Translations under genes and position numbers: made by a program
NCBI GenBank assembly: GCA_046723645.1
Contig: JBKOUY010000068.1
Location: 1-51,063, forward strand
Length of the DNA stretch: 51,063 bases
From: DASQUK01 sp046723645
Lineage (GTDB): Bacteria > Actinomycetota > Acidimicrobiia > Acidimicrobiales > VFJN01
Direction: 5' to 3'
Shown: piece by piece, positions 8,101-16,738 of the stretch
Position numbering within the stretch: position 1 is the stretch's first letter
Layout: each line of letters opens with the position of its first letter
Notes under the pieces: model-generated
Seen by the model: only the letters and a program-made list of their open reading frames with translations
What the model was told of the DNA's origin: nothing
Databases searched by the model: none

Positions 8101-9680
8101 GACTGCAGCTCCTCCCAGCCTGCCTGATGCTTACTTAGCAGGTGGGAGGGCGTCGTGCTCAGGGAAGTCGGGGTCCCGGCCTCGTCGATGAGGCGGCCGA
8201 GGCGATCGACGTCGACGTGGGCCTCGATGGCGGCGGCGATGCGGTCGAAGCGCGCCAATCGGGCCTCGGCGAAGCCCACGCCGCCGGGCCGCCAGCGCTT
8301 GCCCGACCGATCGGCGACGGAGCGCAGGGCGGCGGCGCGGAAGCCGTCGTCCTCGAACAGCCCGTGCAGCGTGGTGGCGCACACCCCATCCGCGTGCCAG
8401 CCCAGCACCTCGCCGCCGGCCGCCACCAGCCATGCGGCCACCTCGCCCACCGGTGCCACGCGCCCGTGGTGGATCCGGTAGCCGGACACCCGTTGCCCCG
8501 CCCCGGGCCCCGCGACCGCCCCGCCTGCGGGCCGGTCGAGCACCTTGTCGCCGTCGAACCGGGTCGCCAGTGGCAGCCAGCCCAGGCCCCTGGCGGCGCC
8601 GGCGGGTCCCTCGACGCCGCCCGGGTCGTCGATCCCTCCGCCCAGCATCTGCGCGCCGGCACAGATCGCCACCGCCGTGGTGGTCCCGGCCACGGCGCGC
8701 GTCATGGCGTCGGCCAGTCCGGTTGCGCGGAACCAGGCCAGGTCGTCCCGGGTGCCCTTCGATCCCGGCAGCACCACCAGGTCGGGCCGGCCCAGGTCGG
8801 CCGGCGACCGGACCCAGCGGACCGCCACGTTGGGCTCCAGCCGCAGGGGATCGAGGTCGCCCGCGTTCGACACCCGCGGCCACCGGATCGCAGCCACGTC
8901 CAGCACGTCGGCGCCGGCGGCCGCCACGGGTTCGGCGTCGTCCGCCGTGAAGCGGTCCAGGGTCAGGGAGTCCTCGGCGTCGAGGTCGGCACCCGGGACG
9001 TGGGGAATCACGCCGAGCGTGGGCACGCCGGATCGGCGTTCGAGCTCGGTGCAGGCGTCGCCGAGCAGCGCCGGGTCGCCGCGGAACCGGTTGATCACGA
9101 AGCCGCGCACGAGGGTCCGGAGCTGCGCGGGCAGGAGGTCGACGGTGCCGTGCAGCGCCGCGAAGACCCCGCCCCGGTCGATGTCGCCGACGACGATCGC
9201 CGGCAAGCCGGCGGCGGCGGCCAACGGCAGGTTGACGATGTCGCGGTCGAGCAGGTTGATCTCCGCCGGGCTGCCGGCCCCCTCGCAGATCACGACGTCG
9301 TAGCGGGACCGCAGGTCGGCGAGGGCCTCGAGCACGACGGGCAGCAGGTCGAGCTTGGAGCGGTGGTAGTCGCTCGCGGACTGCATGCCGACGGGTCGGC
9401 CCATCACGATGAGCTGGCTGGTGCGTTCGCCCGTGGGCTTCAGCAGCACGGGGTTCATGGCTGCCTCCGGCTCCACATCGGCGGCCAGCGCCTGCACCCA
9501 CTGTGCGTGCCCGATCTCGGCGTGGGAATCGGCGGTGACGGCGGCGTTGAGCGCCATGTTCTGCGCCTTGAACGGCGCAACCTTCACCCCCCTCGAGGCG
9601 AGCAGCCGGCACAACCCGGTCACCACGAACGACTTGCCGGCGTCGGAGCCGGTCCCGCACACGAGCAATCCGCCCCTCAT
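8097..9680 (-). CDS. cobQ: Cobyric acid synthase (glutamine-hydrolysing amidotransferase)
   Basis: About 527 residues. It amidates four side chains of adenosylcobyrinic acid a,c-diamide using ATP and glutamine. The N-terminal dethiobiotin-synthetase-like domain shows LLVCGTGSDAGKSFVVTGLCRLL (P-loop), FKAQNMALNA, ICEGAGSPAEINL and VVGDIDRGGVFA. The C-terminal class I glutaminase-like domain has the nucleophile Cys in AICAGAQMLGG and the His in LHGLFEDDGF. The start MRGGLLVCG at 9680 is the usual family start; upstream codons in the frame run into intergenic DNA. It is followed, with ATGA overlap, by the chelatase-like gene and is divergent from cobO. Confidence 0.93.
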   Translation of the reverse strand: MRGGLLVCGTGSDAGKSFVVTGLCRLLASRGVKVAPFKAQNMALNAAVTADSHAEIGHAQWVQALAADVEPEAAMNPVLLKPTGERTSQLIVMGRPVGMQSASDYHRSKLDLLPVVLEALADLRSRYDVVICEGAGSPAEINLLDRDIVNLPLAAAAGLPAIVVGDIDRGGVFAALHGTVDLLPAQLRTLVRGFVINRFRGDPALLGDACTELERRSGVPTLGVIPHVPGADLDAEDSLTLDRFTADDAEPVAAAGADVLDVAAIRWPRVSNAGDLDPLRLEPNVAVRWVRSPADLGRPDLVVLPGSKGTRDDLAWFRATGLADAMTRAVAGTTTAVAICAGAQMLGGGIDDPGGVEGPAGAARGLGWLPLATRFDGDKVLDRPAGGAVAGPGAGQRVSGYRIHHGRVAPVGEVAAWLVAAGGEVLGWHADGVCATTLHGLFEDDGFRAAALRSVADRSGKRWRPGGVGFAEARLARFDRIAAAIEAHVDVDRLGRLIDEAGTPTSLSTTPSHLLSKHQAGWEELQS

Positions 9681-9695
9681 CTCCGAGCCGTCCCC

Positions 9696-9716
9696 CTGGG
9701 GCGTGTCCTGCGGATC
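9696..9716 (-). promoter_or_regulatory. Inverted-repeat element in front of cobQ (left copy)
   Basis: Read on the minus strand this 21-bp site contains GATCCGCAGGACACGCCC and sits just upstream of the cobQ start. The same sequence, 19/21 identical, occurs in the opposite orientation upstream of cobO. It is a candidate shared operator or promoter element for the two cob transcripts. Confidence 0.45.
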
Positions 9717-9843
9717 ATGACGCACCGCTCGCCGGCCAGATGACGTCGCTTGCCGCACCGTGCCGACACCAAAAACCGCTGGTGGGTTATGGCGCCGTCC
9801 CGGCATGCCGAGCGACGCCCCTGGCTCGCCGATGCGCACACCG

Positions 9844-9864
9844 GATCCACAGGACACGCCCTAG
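9844..9864 (+). promoter_or_regulatory. Inverted-repeat element and -10 region in front of cobO (right copy)
   Basis: GATCCACAGGACACGCCC followed directly by TAGTCT at 9862-9867, which ends seven bases before the cobO ATG and fits a leaderless -10 hexamer. It mirrors the site before cobQ (9696-9716), with 127 bp between the two copies. I found no convincing cobalamin riboswitch in this interval. Confidence 0.5.
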
Positions 9865-9874
9865 TCTCCGCACC

Positions 9875-10399
9875 ATGGCGCGCGCCCGGTCGATCGTCCT
9901 CGTCAACACCGGTCACGGAAAGGGGAAGTCCTCGGCCGCCTTCGGCGTGATGGTCCGGGGCTGGGCCCGCGGGTGGCGGGTCGGCGTCGTGCAGTTCGTC
10001 AAGGGTGGCAAGTGGAAGACCGGCGAGCGGAAGCTCGCCGACCAGCTGGGCATCGAGTGGCACACGCTGGGCGACGGGTTCACCTGGGAGTCGACCGACC
10101 TCGAGCGCACCGCCGAGCTGGGTCGCGAGGCGTGGAAGGTGGCGGCCGACATGCTGACGTCGGGCGACCACGAGCTGCTGATCCTCGACGAGATCACCTA
10201 TCCGATGAACTTCGGCTGGATCGACCCGGCCGAGGTGGCCGAGACGGTCCGGAGCCGGGCACCCCGGACCAGCGTCGTGGCCACGGGACGGGACGCCCCC
10301 GACGAGCTGATCGCGGTGGCCGACACCGTGACCGAGATGCGCAAGGTGAAGCACGCCTACGACGCAGGGATCTCAGCGCTCAAGGGCATCGAGTACTGA
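9875..10399 (+). CDS. cobO: Cob(I)yrinic acid a,c-diamide adenosyltransferase
   Basis: A 174-residue protein that transfers the adenosyl group of ATP to cobalt in corrinoids. The BtuR/CobO P-loop VNTGHGKGKSSAAFGVMVRGWARG is at residues ~10-33. Also present are VQFVKGGKWKTGE, LLILDEITYPMNFGWI (Walker B) and the family-typical VVATGRDAPDELI ... VKHAYDAGISALKGIEY C-terminus. The ATG at 9875 is chosen because the family starts just before the P-loop and because TAGTCT lies seven bases upstream. It is divergent from cobQ and convergent with the CBS gene. Confidence 0.95.
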   Translation: MARARSIVLVNTGHGKGKSSAAFGVMVRGWARGWRVGVVQFVKGGKWKTGERKLADQLGIEWHTLGDGFTWESTDLERTAELGREAWKVAADMLTSGDHELLILDEITYPMNFGWIDPAEVAETVRSRAPRTSVVATGRDAPDELIAVADTVTEMRKVKHAYDAGISALKGIEY

Positions 10400-10400
10400 T

Positions 10401-10426
10401 TGAGGGTCGGCCGAGCGCCGCCCTCA
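10401..10426. terminator. Hairpin between convergent cobO and CBS genes
   Basis: TGAGGG-t-CGGC pairs with GCCG-CCCTCA around a 5-nt loop, a 10-bp stem with one bulge. It fills the 24-bp gap between two convergent genes and includes the stop of the CBS gene, so a bidirectional terminator is likely. Confidence 0.55.
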
Positions 10427-10870
10427 CGTGCGGCCGGACGAGAGGTAGTCGTGGAGCGTGCCGGCCTCGGTCTCGAGCTCCTCGATGCGGGACTTGACCA
10501 CGTCGCCGATGCTCACGATGCCGTTGAGGGAATCATCGTCGACCACCGGCACGTGGCGGATCCGGCGGTCGGTCATGATCCGCATGAGGTCGTTGGCCGA
10601 CGACCGCGAGCCGCAGGTCGCAACCTCCCTGGTCATGAGGTCGGACACCTCCCGCTCCAGGATCGACGTGTGACCGATCGTCTCCTCGGCGAGCGCCCGC
10701 ACGATGTCGCGCTCCGACAGGATGCCCACGATGCGCGACTCGGCGTCCACCACGACCAGCGCCCCCACGTTGTGCTCCCGCAGGACCGCCACGGCCTCCG
10801 CGACCGAGGCGTCGGGACCGATCGTGGCGACGTCGTGACCCTTCGCGTAGAGGATGTGCTCGATCAGCAC
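10424..10870 (-). CDS. CBS-domain pair protein
   Basis: A 148-residue soluble protein made almost wholly of two CBS motifs: IGPDASVAEAVAVLREHNVGALVVVDAESRIVGILSERDIVRAL, then VATCGSRSSANDLMRIMTDRRIRHVPVVDDDSLNGIVSIGDVVKSRIEEL. Such stand-alone CBS pairs bind adenine nucleotides or NAD and act as sensors. The GTG start at 10870 is decided by a textbook AAGGAGGTGG Shine-Dalgarno sequence immediately upstream; the frame stays open further but without a ribosome site. It converges on cobO. The partner protein is unknown. Confidence 0.9.
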   Translation of the reverse strand: MLIEHILYAKGHDVATIGPDASVAEAVAVLREHNVGALVVVDAESRIVGILSERDIVRALAEETIGHTSILEREVSDLMTREVATCGSRSSANDLMRIMTDRRIRHVPVVDDDSLNGIVSIGDVVKSRIEELETEAGTLHDYLSSGRT

Positions 10871-11017
10871 GGGACCACCTCCTTGCCTCGGTCCAACTGT
10901 TCCATACCGATCGCGCATTGTCGCCCACAGGATGATGTCGATATGCCCGCTGACGTGCGAGCACAGCGAGCACTGCAGGCCGACGATGCGAGCGCCAGCT
11001 CGCCCGGCGGCGATGGG

Positions 11018-11036
11018 TGTGGGGCGCCGCCCCACA
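11018..11036. promoter_or_regulatory. Perfect 9-bp palindrome upstream of the aminotransferase gene
   Basis: TGTGGGGCG-C-CGCCCCACA lies directly against the AGGA ribosome site of the gene starting at 11049. A one-base centre is too tight for a simple RNA hairpin loop, so a dimeric repressor operator is more likely than an RNA structure. Confidence 0.4.
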
Positions 11037-11048
11037 GGAAGTACTGAC

Positions 11049-12272
11049 GTGCCGCCGACCGCCATCGACGTCGATCGTGCCCGCGCCGACACTCCGGGGT
11101 GCGAGCTGGTCGTCCACCTGAACCATGCGGGCGCCTCGCTGCCGCCGCGCCCGGTGCTCGCCGCCCAGATGGAGTGGCTGGAGGCGGAGGCCGTGACGGG
11201 CGGCTACGAGCTCGCCGCCGACCGAGAGGGCGACATCCTGGCGACGTACGACGAGGTGGCGGGGCTGGTGGGCGCGCAGCGCGAGGAGATCGCCCTCGTG
11301 GAGAACGCGACGTTCGCCTGGCACCAGGCCTTCTGGTCGGTGCCGCTGCGGCCCGGCGACCGGATTCTCACGTGCACGGTGGAATACGCCTCCAGCTACG
11401 TCAGCTACCTGCAGGCGGAGCGGCGGCGCGGCGTGTCCGTCGAGGTTATCCCCGACGACGAGGACGGCCAGCTGTCGGTCCCCGCCCTGGCCGGCCTGCT
11501 CGACGACGGTCGCGCGCCGGTGGGACTGGTGGCGGTGACCCACGTCCCGACGAACGGCGGGCTGGTCAACCCGGTGGTCGACGTGGGTGCGCTGTGCCGC
11601 GAGGCCGGGGTCCCGTTCCTGCTGGACGCATGCCAGTCCGTTGGCCAGATGCCGGTGGATGTCGGCGAGATCGGGTGCGACCTGCTGGCGGCCACCGGGC
11701 GCAAGTTCCTGCGGGCGCCCCGCGGCACCGGCTTCCTGTACGCCCGCCGGTCCGTGCTGGAGCGGCTCGACCGGATGGGCGCAGAGCCCGCGTTCCTCGA
11801 CCTGCTGGGCGCCGAGTGGGTCGCCCCCGCCCGCTACGAGCTGCGCCCGGACGCCCGCCGCTTCGAGAACTGGGAGACCAACCTGGCCGCCGTTGCTGGC
11901 CTGCGGGCGGCGGTCACGTACGCCCGGTCGTGGGGGCTCGACGCGATCGCCGCGCGCGTCGGCACGCTCGCCGAGGCATTGCGGGGGCGGTTGGCCGACG
12001 TCCCGGGCGTCCGGGTCCACGACCTCGGCCGGCACCGGAGCGGCATCGTGACCTTCACGGTCGACGGCATCGCCGCCGACGAGGTGCAGGCGCGCCTGCG
12101 GGTCGCAGGCATCAACGTGTCCGTCTCGGGACCGTCGTCGACGCGGCTCGACGCCGAGCGCCGCCGGCTGCCGCCGCTCGTGCGCGCTTCGGTCCATTAC
12201 GTCACCACCGATGCGGAGCTCGACCGACTCGTGGCGGCGGTCGGGGACATGCTCACGAGCGCGTCTGCGTGA
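11049..12272 (+). CDS. Aminotransferase class V (cysteine desulfurase/isopenicillin epimerase-like PLP enzyme)
   Basis: A 407-residue fold-type I PLP enzyme. Markers are LNHAGASLPPRPVLAAQ at the N-terminus, ENATFAWHQAFWSVPLRPGDRIL, LLDACQSVGQMPVDVGEIGCDLLAATGRKFLRAPRGTGFLY with the Schiff-base Lys at about residue 219, and FENWETNLAAVAGL. The family includes SufS/NifS, selenocysteine lyase and isopenicillin N epimerase-like enzymes; a catalytic desulfurase Cys loop is not apparent, so substrate is open. GTG at 11049 is supported by AGGA about nine bases upstream. The following Nudix gene could start at a GTG overlapping this stop. Confidence 0.85.
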   Translation: MPPTAIDVDRARADTPGCELVVHLNHAGASLPPRPVLAAQMEWLEAEAVTGGYELAADREGDILATYDEVAGLVGAQREEIALVENATFAWHQAFWSVPLRPGDRILTCTVEYASSYVSYLQAERRRGVSVEVIPDDEDGQLSVPALAGLLDDGRAPVGLVAVTHVPTNGGLVNPVVDVGALCREAGVPFLLDACQSVGQMPVDVGEIGCDLLAATGRKFLRAPRGTGFLYARRSVLERLDRMGAEPAFLDLLGAEWVAPARYELRPDARRFENWETNLAAVAGLRAAVTYARSWGLDAIAARVGTLAEALRGRLADVPGVRVHDLGRHRSGIVTFTVDGIAADEVQARLRVAGINVSVSGPSSTRLDAERRRLPPLVRASVHYVTTDAELDRLVAAVGDMLTSASA

Positions 12273-12328
12273 GACTGCGATCGGGGCCGGTGGCGCGCGT
12301 CGGCGCCAGCCCTGACATCCTGCTGGGG

Positions 12329-13009
12329 ATGAAGGACGTCCTCACCGGCACCGGCGAGACTCCGGTGGTCGATGCCGCCACCGTGGTCCTCGTGCGTGAC
12401 GGCGGCGACGGGCTCGAGTGCCTCATGCTGCGCAAGACCCAAGGGCAGGCGTTCGGCGGCCTGTGGGTGTTCCCGGGCGGCCGGGTGGAGCCCGGAGACG
12501 GCGACGGGTTCGACGGCGCCCGGCGTGCGGCCGTGCGCGAGGCCCAGGAGGAGACCGGGCTGCTGCTCGAGGCCGGGGAGCTGCTGCCGTTCGCGCACTG
12601 GTTCCCGCCGCCCGAGGCGCCCCGCCGCTTCGCCACCTGGTTCTTCCTGGCCGCGCTGCCGGCCGGCGCCGCCGAGGTGATCGTCGACGGCGGCGAGATC
12701 GGGGACCACGTCTGGACCACGCCGTCCGCCGCCCTCGAGCGCCACCGGGCCGGTGAGATCAAGATGGTCCCGCCTACCTGGGTCACGCTCCATCGCCTCG
12801 CTGGCCTGGCCGACACGGCGACCGCGCTGGCTGACGCCGGCGGCCGCGACCTCGAGCGCTTCAGCACGCACATGGTCGATGACGACGGCGTCCTGGTCGC
12901 CCTGTGGGCGCCAGACGCCGGCTACGACACCGGGGTCCCGAGCGCCGCCGGGCCGCGCCACCGCCTGGTCATGGACCCGGCCGGCTGGCGGTACGAGCGC
13001 TCGGGCTGA
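12329..13009 (+). CDS. Nudix hydrolase (NUDT7/19-like long Nudix box)
   Basis: About 226 residues. The Nudix signature is recognisable as FPGGRVEPGDGDGFDGARRA followed by VREAQEETGLLL, with extra residues between the leading Gly and the REXXEE core, as in the coenzyme A/ADP-ribose-type subgroup. The remainder (FAHWFPPPEAPRRFATWFFLA, WTTPSAALERHRAGEIKMVPPTW) also matches that subgroup. ATG at 12329 is used; an in-frame GTG at 12269 would overlap the upstream stop (GTGA) and add 20 residues, giving translational coupling. Hydrolysis of a nucleoside-diphosphate-linked compound is expected; the substrate is unknown. Confidence 0.85.
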   Translation: MKDVLTGTGETPVVDAATVVLVRDGGDGLECLMLRKTQGQAFGGLWVFPGGRVEPGDGDGFDGARRAAVREAQEETGLLLEAGELLPFAHWFPPPEAPRRFATWFFLAALPAGAAEVIVDGGEIGDHVWTTPSAALERHRAGEIKMVPPTWVTLHRLAGLADTATALADAGGRDLERFSTHMVDDDGVLVALWAPDAGYDTGVPSAAGPRHRLVMDPAGWRYERSG

Positions 13010-13057
13010 ACCCCGTGGGCGCGGAAATCGGTGGTTCCGGTGCCAGCATGATGAGCC

Positions 13058-13825
13058 ATGGACGATGACGAGGTGACCACCGACGCGCACCCGTCATCGT
13101 CCGTCGCGGCCGAGAACGGCGACCGGGCCACCGATGCCGGCGACGAAGAGGTCGCCGAGGCCGATCTGGCTCGCCGCCTGGGGTGGGCCAAGCAGGCCAT
13201 CCTGGCCGCGGCCCTGGTGTTCGTGGGGATCGCCATAGGTTTGGTGGTCGCCCGCGACCGGCCCCCCGGCGAGGGATCCGTCGACGTCGGCTTCCTCCAG
13301 GACATGCTCACGCACCACGACCAGGCCCTGGGCGTCGCCACGCTGGTCGTCGCAAACGGCGAGGACCCCACCGTGCGCAGCTACGCCCGGGAGATCCTCG
13401 TGTTCCAGGGCTACGAGATCGGGGTCATGACCCAGATGCTCGACGAGTGGGGCCACTCGCGGAGCGGGCGCTCGGAACAGGCGATGGCGTGGATGGACAT
13501 GCCCGTGCCGGTCGAGCAGATGCCCGGCCTGCTCACCGACGAGCAGCTCGACCAGTTGAAGGCCGCCAGCGGCGCCGAGCTGGACGCCTTGTTCCTTGAC
13601 CTCATGGCCGATCACCACCGGGGCGGGCTGCACATGGCCGAGTACTCCGCCAGCAACGCCGGCGACGAGGACGTCAGGGAGCTCGCCGCCCGCATCGCCC
13701 GCAACCAGGCCGGCGAGATCAACGAGTACCGAGCCCTGGCCGAGCGCAACGGCTACGACATCGAGATCGAACCCGCGAGCGTCCCCGCCGAGATCGCGGA
13801 GGCCGGCGAGACCGGCGGCGACTGA
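13058..13825 (+). CDS. Membrane-anchored DUF305 protein
   Basis: A 255-residue protein. A ~45-residue acidic cytoplasmic N-terminus precedes one transmembrane helix (AILAAALVFVGIAIGLVVA). The extracytoplasmic part is a DUF305 ferritin-like four-helix domain with its two hallmark motifs, FLQDMLTHHDQAL and FLDLMADHHRGGLHMAEY, both rich in His. DUF305 proteins are exported and often linked to metal (copper) handling, but no activity is proven. There is no obvious operon partner. Confidence 0.85.
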   Translation: MDDDEVTTDAHPSSSVAAENGDRATDAGDEEVAEADLARRLGWAKQAILAAALVFVGIAIGLVVARDRPPGEGSVDVGFLQDMLTHHDQALGVATLVVANGEDPTVRSYAREILVFQGYEIGVMTQMLDEWGHSRSGRSEQAMAWMDMPVPVEQMPGLLTDEQLDQLKAASGAELDALFLDLMADHHRGGLHMAEYSASNAGDEDVRELAARIARNQAGEINEYRALAERNGYDIEIEPASVPAEIAEAGETGGD

Positions 13826-13927
13826 CCCGCCGCACGAACCGGGTGTCTCCACACGGCGCCGACCCAGCGCCACAAGTAGCACGCGATCTCCGCTCGGCTG
13901 TCACAGGGGCTGCATAGCCTGGCCGCC

Positions 13928-16675
13928 GTGCCCGTGAACCCTCCCGGCGTGCTCGGCCGCGGCGTCGTCGTCAACGCCGGCGACCCCGCACCGGAGCCAT
14001 GGGGGGCCGCCCGGGAGGTCCTCGTCGACGAGGCTGCGCTCGCCGATCCCGCCGGCGTCGTCGGTGTGCTCCACGAGGCGTGGGCCCGTCGGCGGCCCGT
14101 GGTGGTGAGGCTGGCCGTCGATCCCGCGCGGTTCCGCGAGGCGCCCGGCTTCGACGTGGCGGAGCCGTGGCGGTTGGACCCGGGGTTCGAGCTGTGGCAC
14201 GAGCGCCTCCACTTCCTGGTCTGGGCCAACACCTACGACGCCCGCGACGGCCAGCCGGTGTGGTGGTGGGGCCGCAAGGCCCAGCGGGCCGGGGCCGCGC
14301 CGCCCGCATCCGAAGGGGCGACCGATGGTGCCGCCGCCGACGTGGTGCTGCCCGGCGGCACGCCGGCCTGGATCGACGGCGGCCCGCGGGGCGACGTCGG
14401 TCCCCGAGACGTCGGCGGTGTGGTGGTGGTCCACGCGGAGTCGATCGAACTGGGCCGACTTACACCGGCGCCGAGCGGCGAGGAGGGCCCGTCCGACCGC
14501 CGGCTCGCGCCGGACCAGTTGCTGGCCGTGAACCACGGCGCCGGGCCTGCCCGGGTGATCGCGCCCGCCGGGTCGGGCAAGACGCGGGTGCTCACCGAGC
14601 GGCTGCGGCACCTCGTCGTGTCCCGCGGCTACGAGCCCGCCGGCGTGGTCGCGGTCGCCTACAACCGCAAGGCCCGAGACGAGATGGTTGCCCGCACTGC
14701 GGGCGTCGGAGCCCGCATCCTCACACTCAACGCCCTCGGCTACGAGCTCGTGGCGTCCGCCCTCGGCCGCCGCCCCGAGGTGGTCGACGTCCGCGAGGTC
14801 CGCCGGCTGCTCGAGCCGCTCGTCCCACGCGGCGCCCGCCGCCTCAACACGGATCCGCTGGCCCCGTACCTCGACGCGCTGTCGGCCGTCCGGCTGGGGC
14901 TGCGCGACCCGGTCGACGTCGAGGACGAGCGCGGCGACGTGCCCGGCCTCGCCGACGCCTTTCCCGCCTACCGCGCCGAGCTACGCCGGCGCGGCGTCGT
15001 CGACTTCGACGAGCAGGTGTTGCTCGCCATCGAGCTGCTGCTTTGCGACGGCGCGTTCCGTCGCGCCCAGCAGACCCGCCACCGGCACCTCCTGGTCGAC
15101 GAGTTCCAGGACCTGACACCGGCGCACGTTCTGCTCATCCGGCTGTTGTCGGCCCCACGCTTCGACGTGTTCGGGGTCGGCGACGACGACCAGGTGATCT
15201 ACGGCCACGCCGGCGCGTCGCCGCGGTTCCTCACCGAGTTCGGGCGCTACTTCCCCACGGCCACCGAGCACGCCCTCGAGGTCAACTACCGCTGCCCGCC
15301 CGCCGTGGTCGACGCCGCGCGCCACCTCCTGACCCGCAACCGCGTGCGGGTCACGAAACGGATCCGATCCGCGCGCGGCGACCTGGGGATCGATGGCGCC
15401 GGCGGTGGCGGAGGCGCCCTCCGGGTGCGGCGCCACGTCCCCCAGGCCGGCGCTACCGAGCTGGTCGACGCAGTCCGCGAGTGGTTGGCGGGCGACGGGA
15501 CGCCGCCCCGCGACGTGGCGGTGCTGACCCGGGTGGGGTCGCTGCTGCTCGCCCCGCACGTGGCGTTGGTGGAGGCCGGGGTGCCGGTCACCTCGATCCT
15601 GCGTCCCGACGTGCTGGGCCGCACGGGCCTGCGCGCCGCGCTCGCCTACCTCCGGATCGCCGCCGACGCCGACCGCATCGATCCCGGCGACCTCATCGAG
15701 GTGTATCGGCGCCCCAGCCGGGGACTGCCCAACTGGATCGAGCGATGGCTCGGCCGCTGCCGCTCCGTCGACGACATCCGGCGGGCCGCCGGCCGCATCG
15801 ACGACATCAAGGTGGCCGGAAAGATCGACGGCCTGGCGGGCGACGCGGCCAAGCTGGCCGCGTTGGCCCGCGGCGGCAGCACCCGGACCGTCCTCGAGCA
15901 CGTCCGCGACGCCGTCGGCCTGGGCCAGGCCGTCGACCTGCTCGACGCCACCGGCGTGGCCGGAGAGTCACATCGCGACGACCTGGAGGCCCTGCTCCAG
16001 GTGGCCGACCTCCACCCCGATCCCGGCGGGTTCGAGCCGTGGCTGCGGGCCGCACTGGCCCGGCCCGGCGACGACGACGGGGTCGTGCTGTCGACCATCC
16101 ACCGGGTCAAGGGCAGGGAATGGCCGCGCGTCGTGGTCTTCGGCGCGACCGCGGGGATCATGCCCCACCGGCTTTCGAGCGGACGGGCGGCGCTCGAGGA
16201 GGAGCGCCGCGTGTTCCACGTCGCCATCACCCGGGCGATAGAGGAGGTGGTGGTGCTGGCCGACGCCTCGCGCCCGTCGCCGTTCCTCGCGGAGCTCGAC
16301 CGCGACGCCACACCGGGGGAGCTGGAGGCCGAGCCGACGGTCGACGCCGCGCCCCACCCGACGCGGCGACCGTCGGCCGGAGTGCCGGACCCGGACCCCC
16401 CGTCGGATCGCGAGGCGCGGCGGGTCGAGGAAGCGCTCAGGGAGTGGCGGCGGGAGCGAAGCAGGGCCGACGGCGTGCCGGCGTTCGTCGTGATCCACGA
16501 CCGCCACCTGGTGGCCATCGCCGAGCGCCGGCCCACGGACCGCGCCGCGCTGGCCGCCTGCCCCGGCATCGGGCCGGCGAAGCTGGCGGCCTACGGCGAC
16601 GAGCTCGTGGCGCTCGTCCGGGGCCTCGGCACGGAGCCCGCAGCCGGCCCGGGCGACAACGCGAGCGACGGCTGA
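13928..16675 (+). CDS. UvrD/Rep-family SF1A DNA helicase with HRDC domain and novel N-terminal extension
   Basis: A 915-residue protein. Residues 1-~185 form a separate N-terminal part rich in Trp (FLVWANTYDARDGQPVWWWG) that I cannot assign to a named domain. Helicase motifs follow: Q motif LAPDQLLAVNH, Walker A APAGSGKTR (~212-220), motif II LLVDEFQDLTPAH, motif III GVGDDDQVIYGHAGA, motif IV EVNYRCPP, motif V STIHRVKGREWPRVV and motif VI RRVFHVAITRA. The C-terminal ~70 residues are an HRDC domain (ALAACPGIGPAKLAAYGDELV), as in mycobacterial UvrD2. It should be an ATP-driven 3'-5' helicase in repair. GTG at 13928 lies seven bases after TAGCCT. Confidence 0.9.
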   Translation: MPVNPPGVLGRGVVVNAGDPAPEPWGAAREVLVDEAALADPAGVVGVLHEAWARRRPVVVRLAVDPARFREAPGFDVAEPWRLDPGFELWHERLHFLVWANTYDARDGQPVWWWGRKAQRAGAAPPASEGATDGAAADVVLPGGTPAWIDGGPRGDVGPRDVGGVVVVHAESIELGRLTPAPSGEEGPSDRRLAPDQLLAVNHGAGPARVIAPAGSGKTRVLTERLRHLVVSRGYEPAGVVAVAYNRKARDEMVARTAGVGARILTLNALGYELVASALGRRPEVVDVREVRRLLEPLVPRGARRLNTDPLAPYLDALSAVRLGLRDPVDVEDERGDVPGLADAFPAYRAELRRRGVVDFDEQVLLAIELLLCDGAFRRAQQTRHRHLLVDEFQDLTPAHVLLIRLLSAPRFDVFGVGDDDQVIYGHAGASPRFLTEFGRYFPTATEHALEVNYRCPPAVVDAARHLLTRNRVRVTKRIRSARGDLGIDGAGGGGGALRVRRHVPQAGATELVDAVREWLAGDGTPPRDVAVLTRVGSLLLAPHVALVEAGVPVTSILRPDVLGRTGLRAALAYLRIAADADRIDPGDLIEVYRRPSRGLPNWIERWLGRCRSVDDIRRAAGRIDDIKVAGKIDGLAGDAAKLAALARGGSTRTVLEHVRDAVGLGQAVDLLDATGVAGESHRDDLEALLQVADLHPDPGGFEPWLRAALARPGDDDGVVLSTIHRVKGREWPRVVVFGATAGIMPHRLSSGRAALEEERRVFHVAITRAIEEVVVLADASRPSPFLAELDRDATPGELEAEPTVDAAPHPTRRPSAGVPDPDPPSDREARRVEEALREWRRERSRADGVPAFVVIHDRHLVAIAERRPTDRAALAACPGIGPAKLAAYGDELVALVRGLGTEPAAGPGDNASDG

Positions 16676-16738
16676 TCGAGGCCGCCCAGCGCCTCGCAAC
16701 GGGCGCTCTGTGGCCGCGCTCGGCTAGAACCTGACGCC

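Noticed and set aside
9681..9874. Cobalamin riboswitch between cobQ and cobO
   Set aside because: A GAGCCAGGGG stretch on the minus strand recalls a B12 box, but the rest of the box and the flanking conserved elements are absent.
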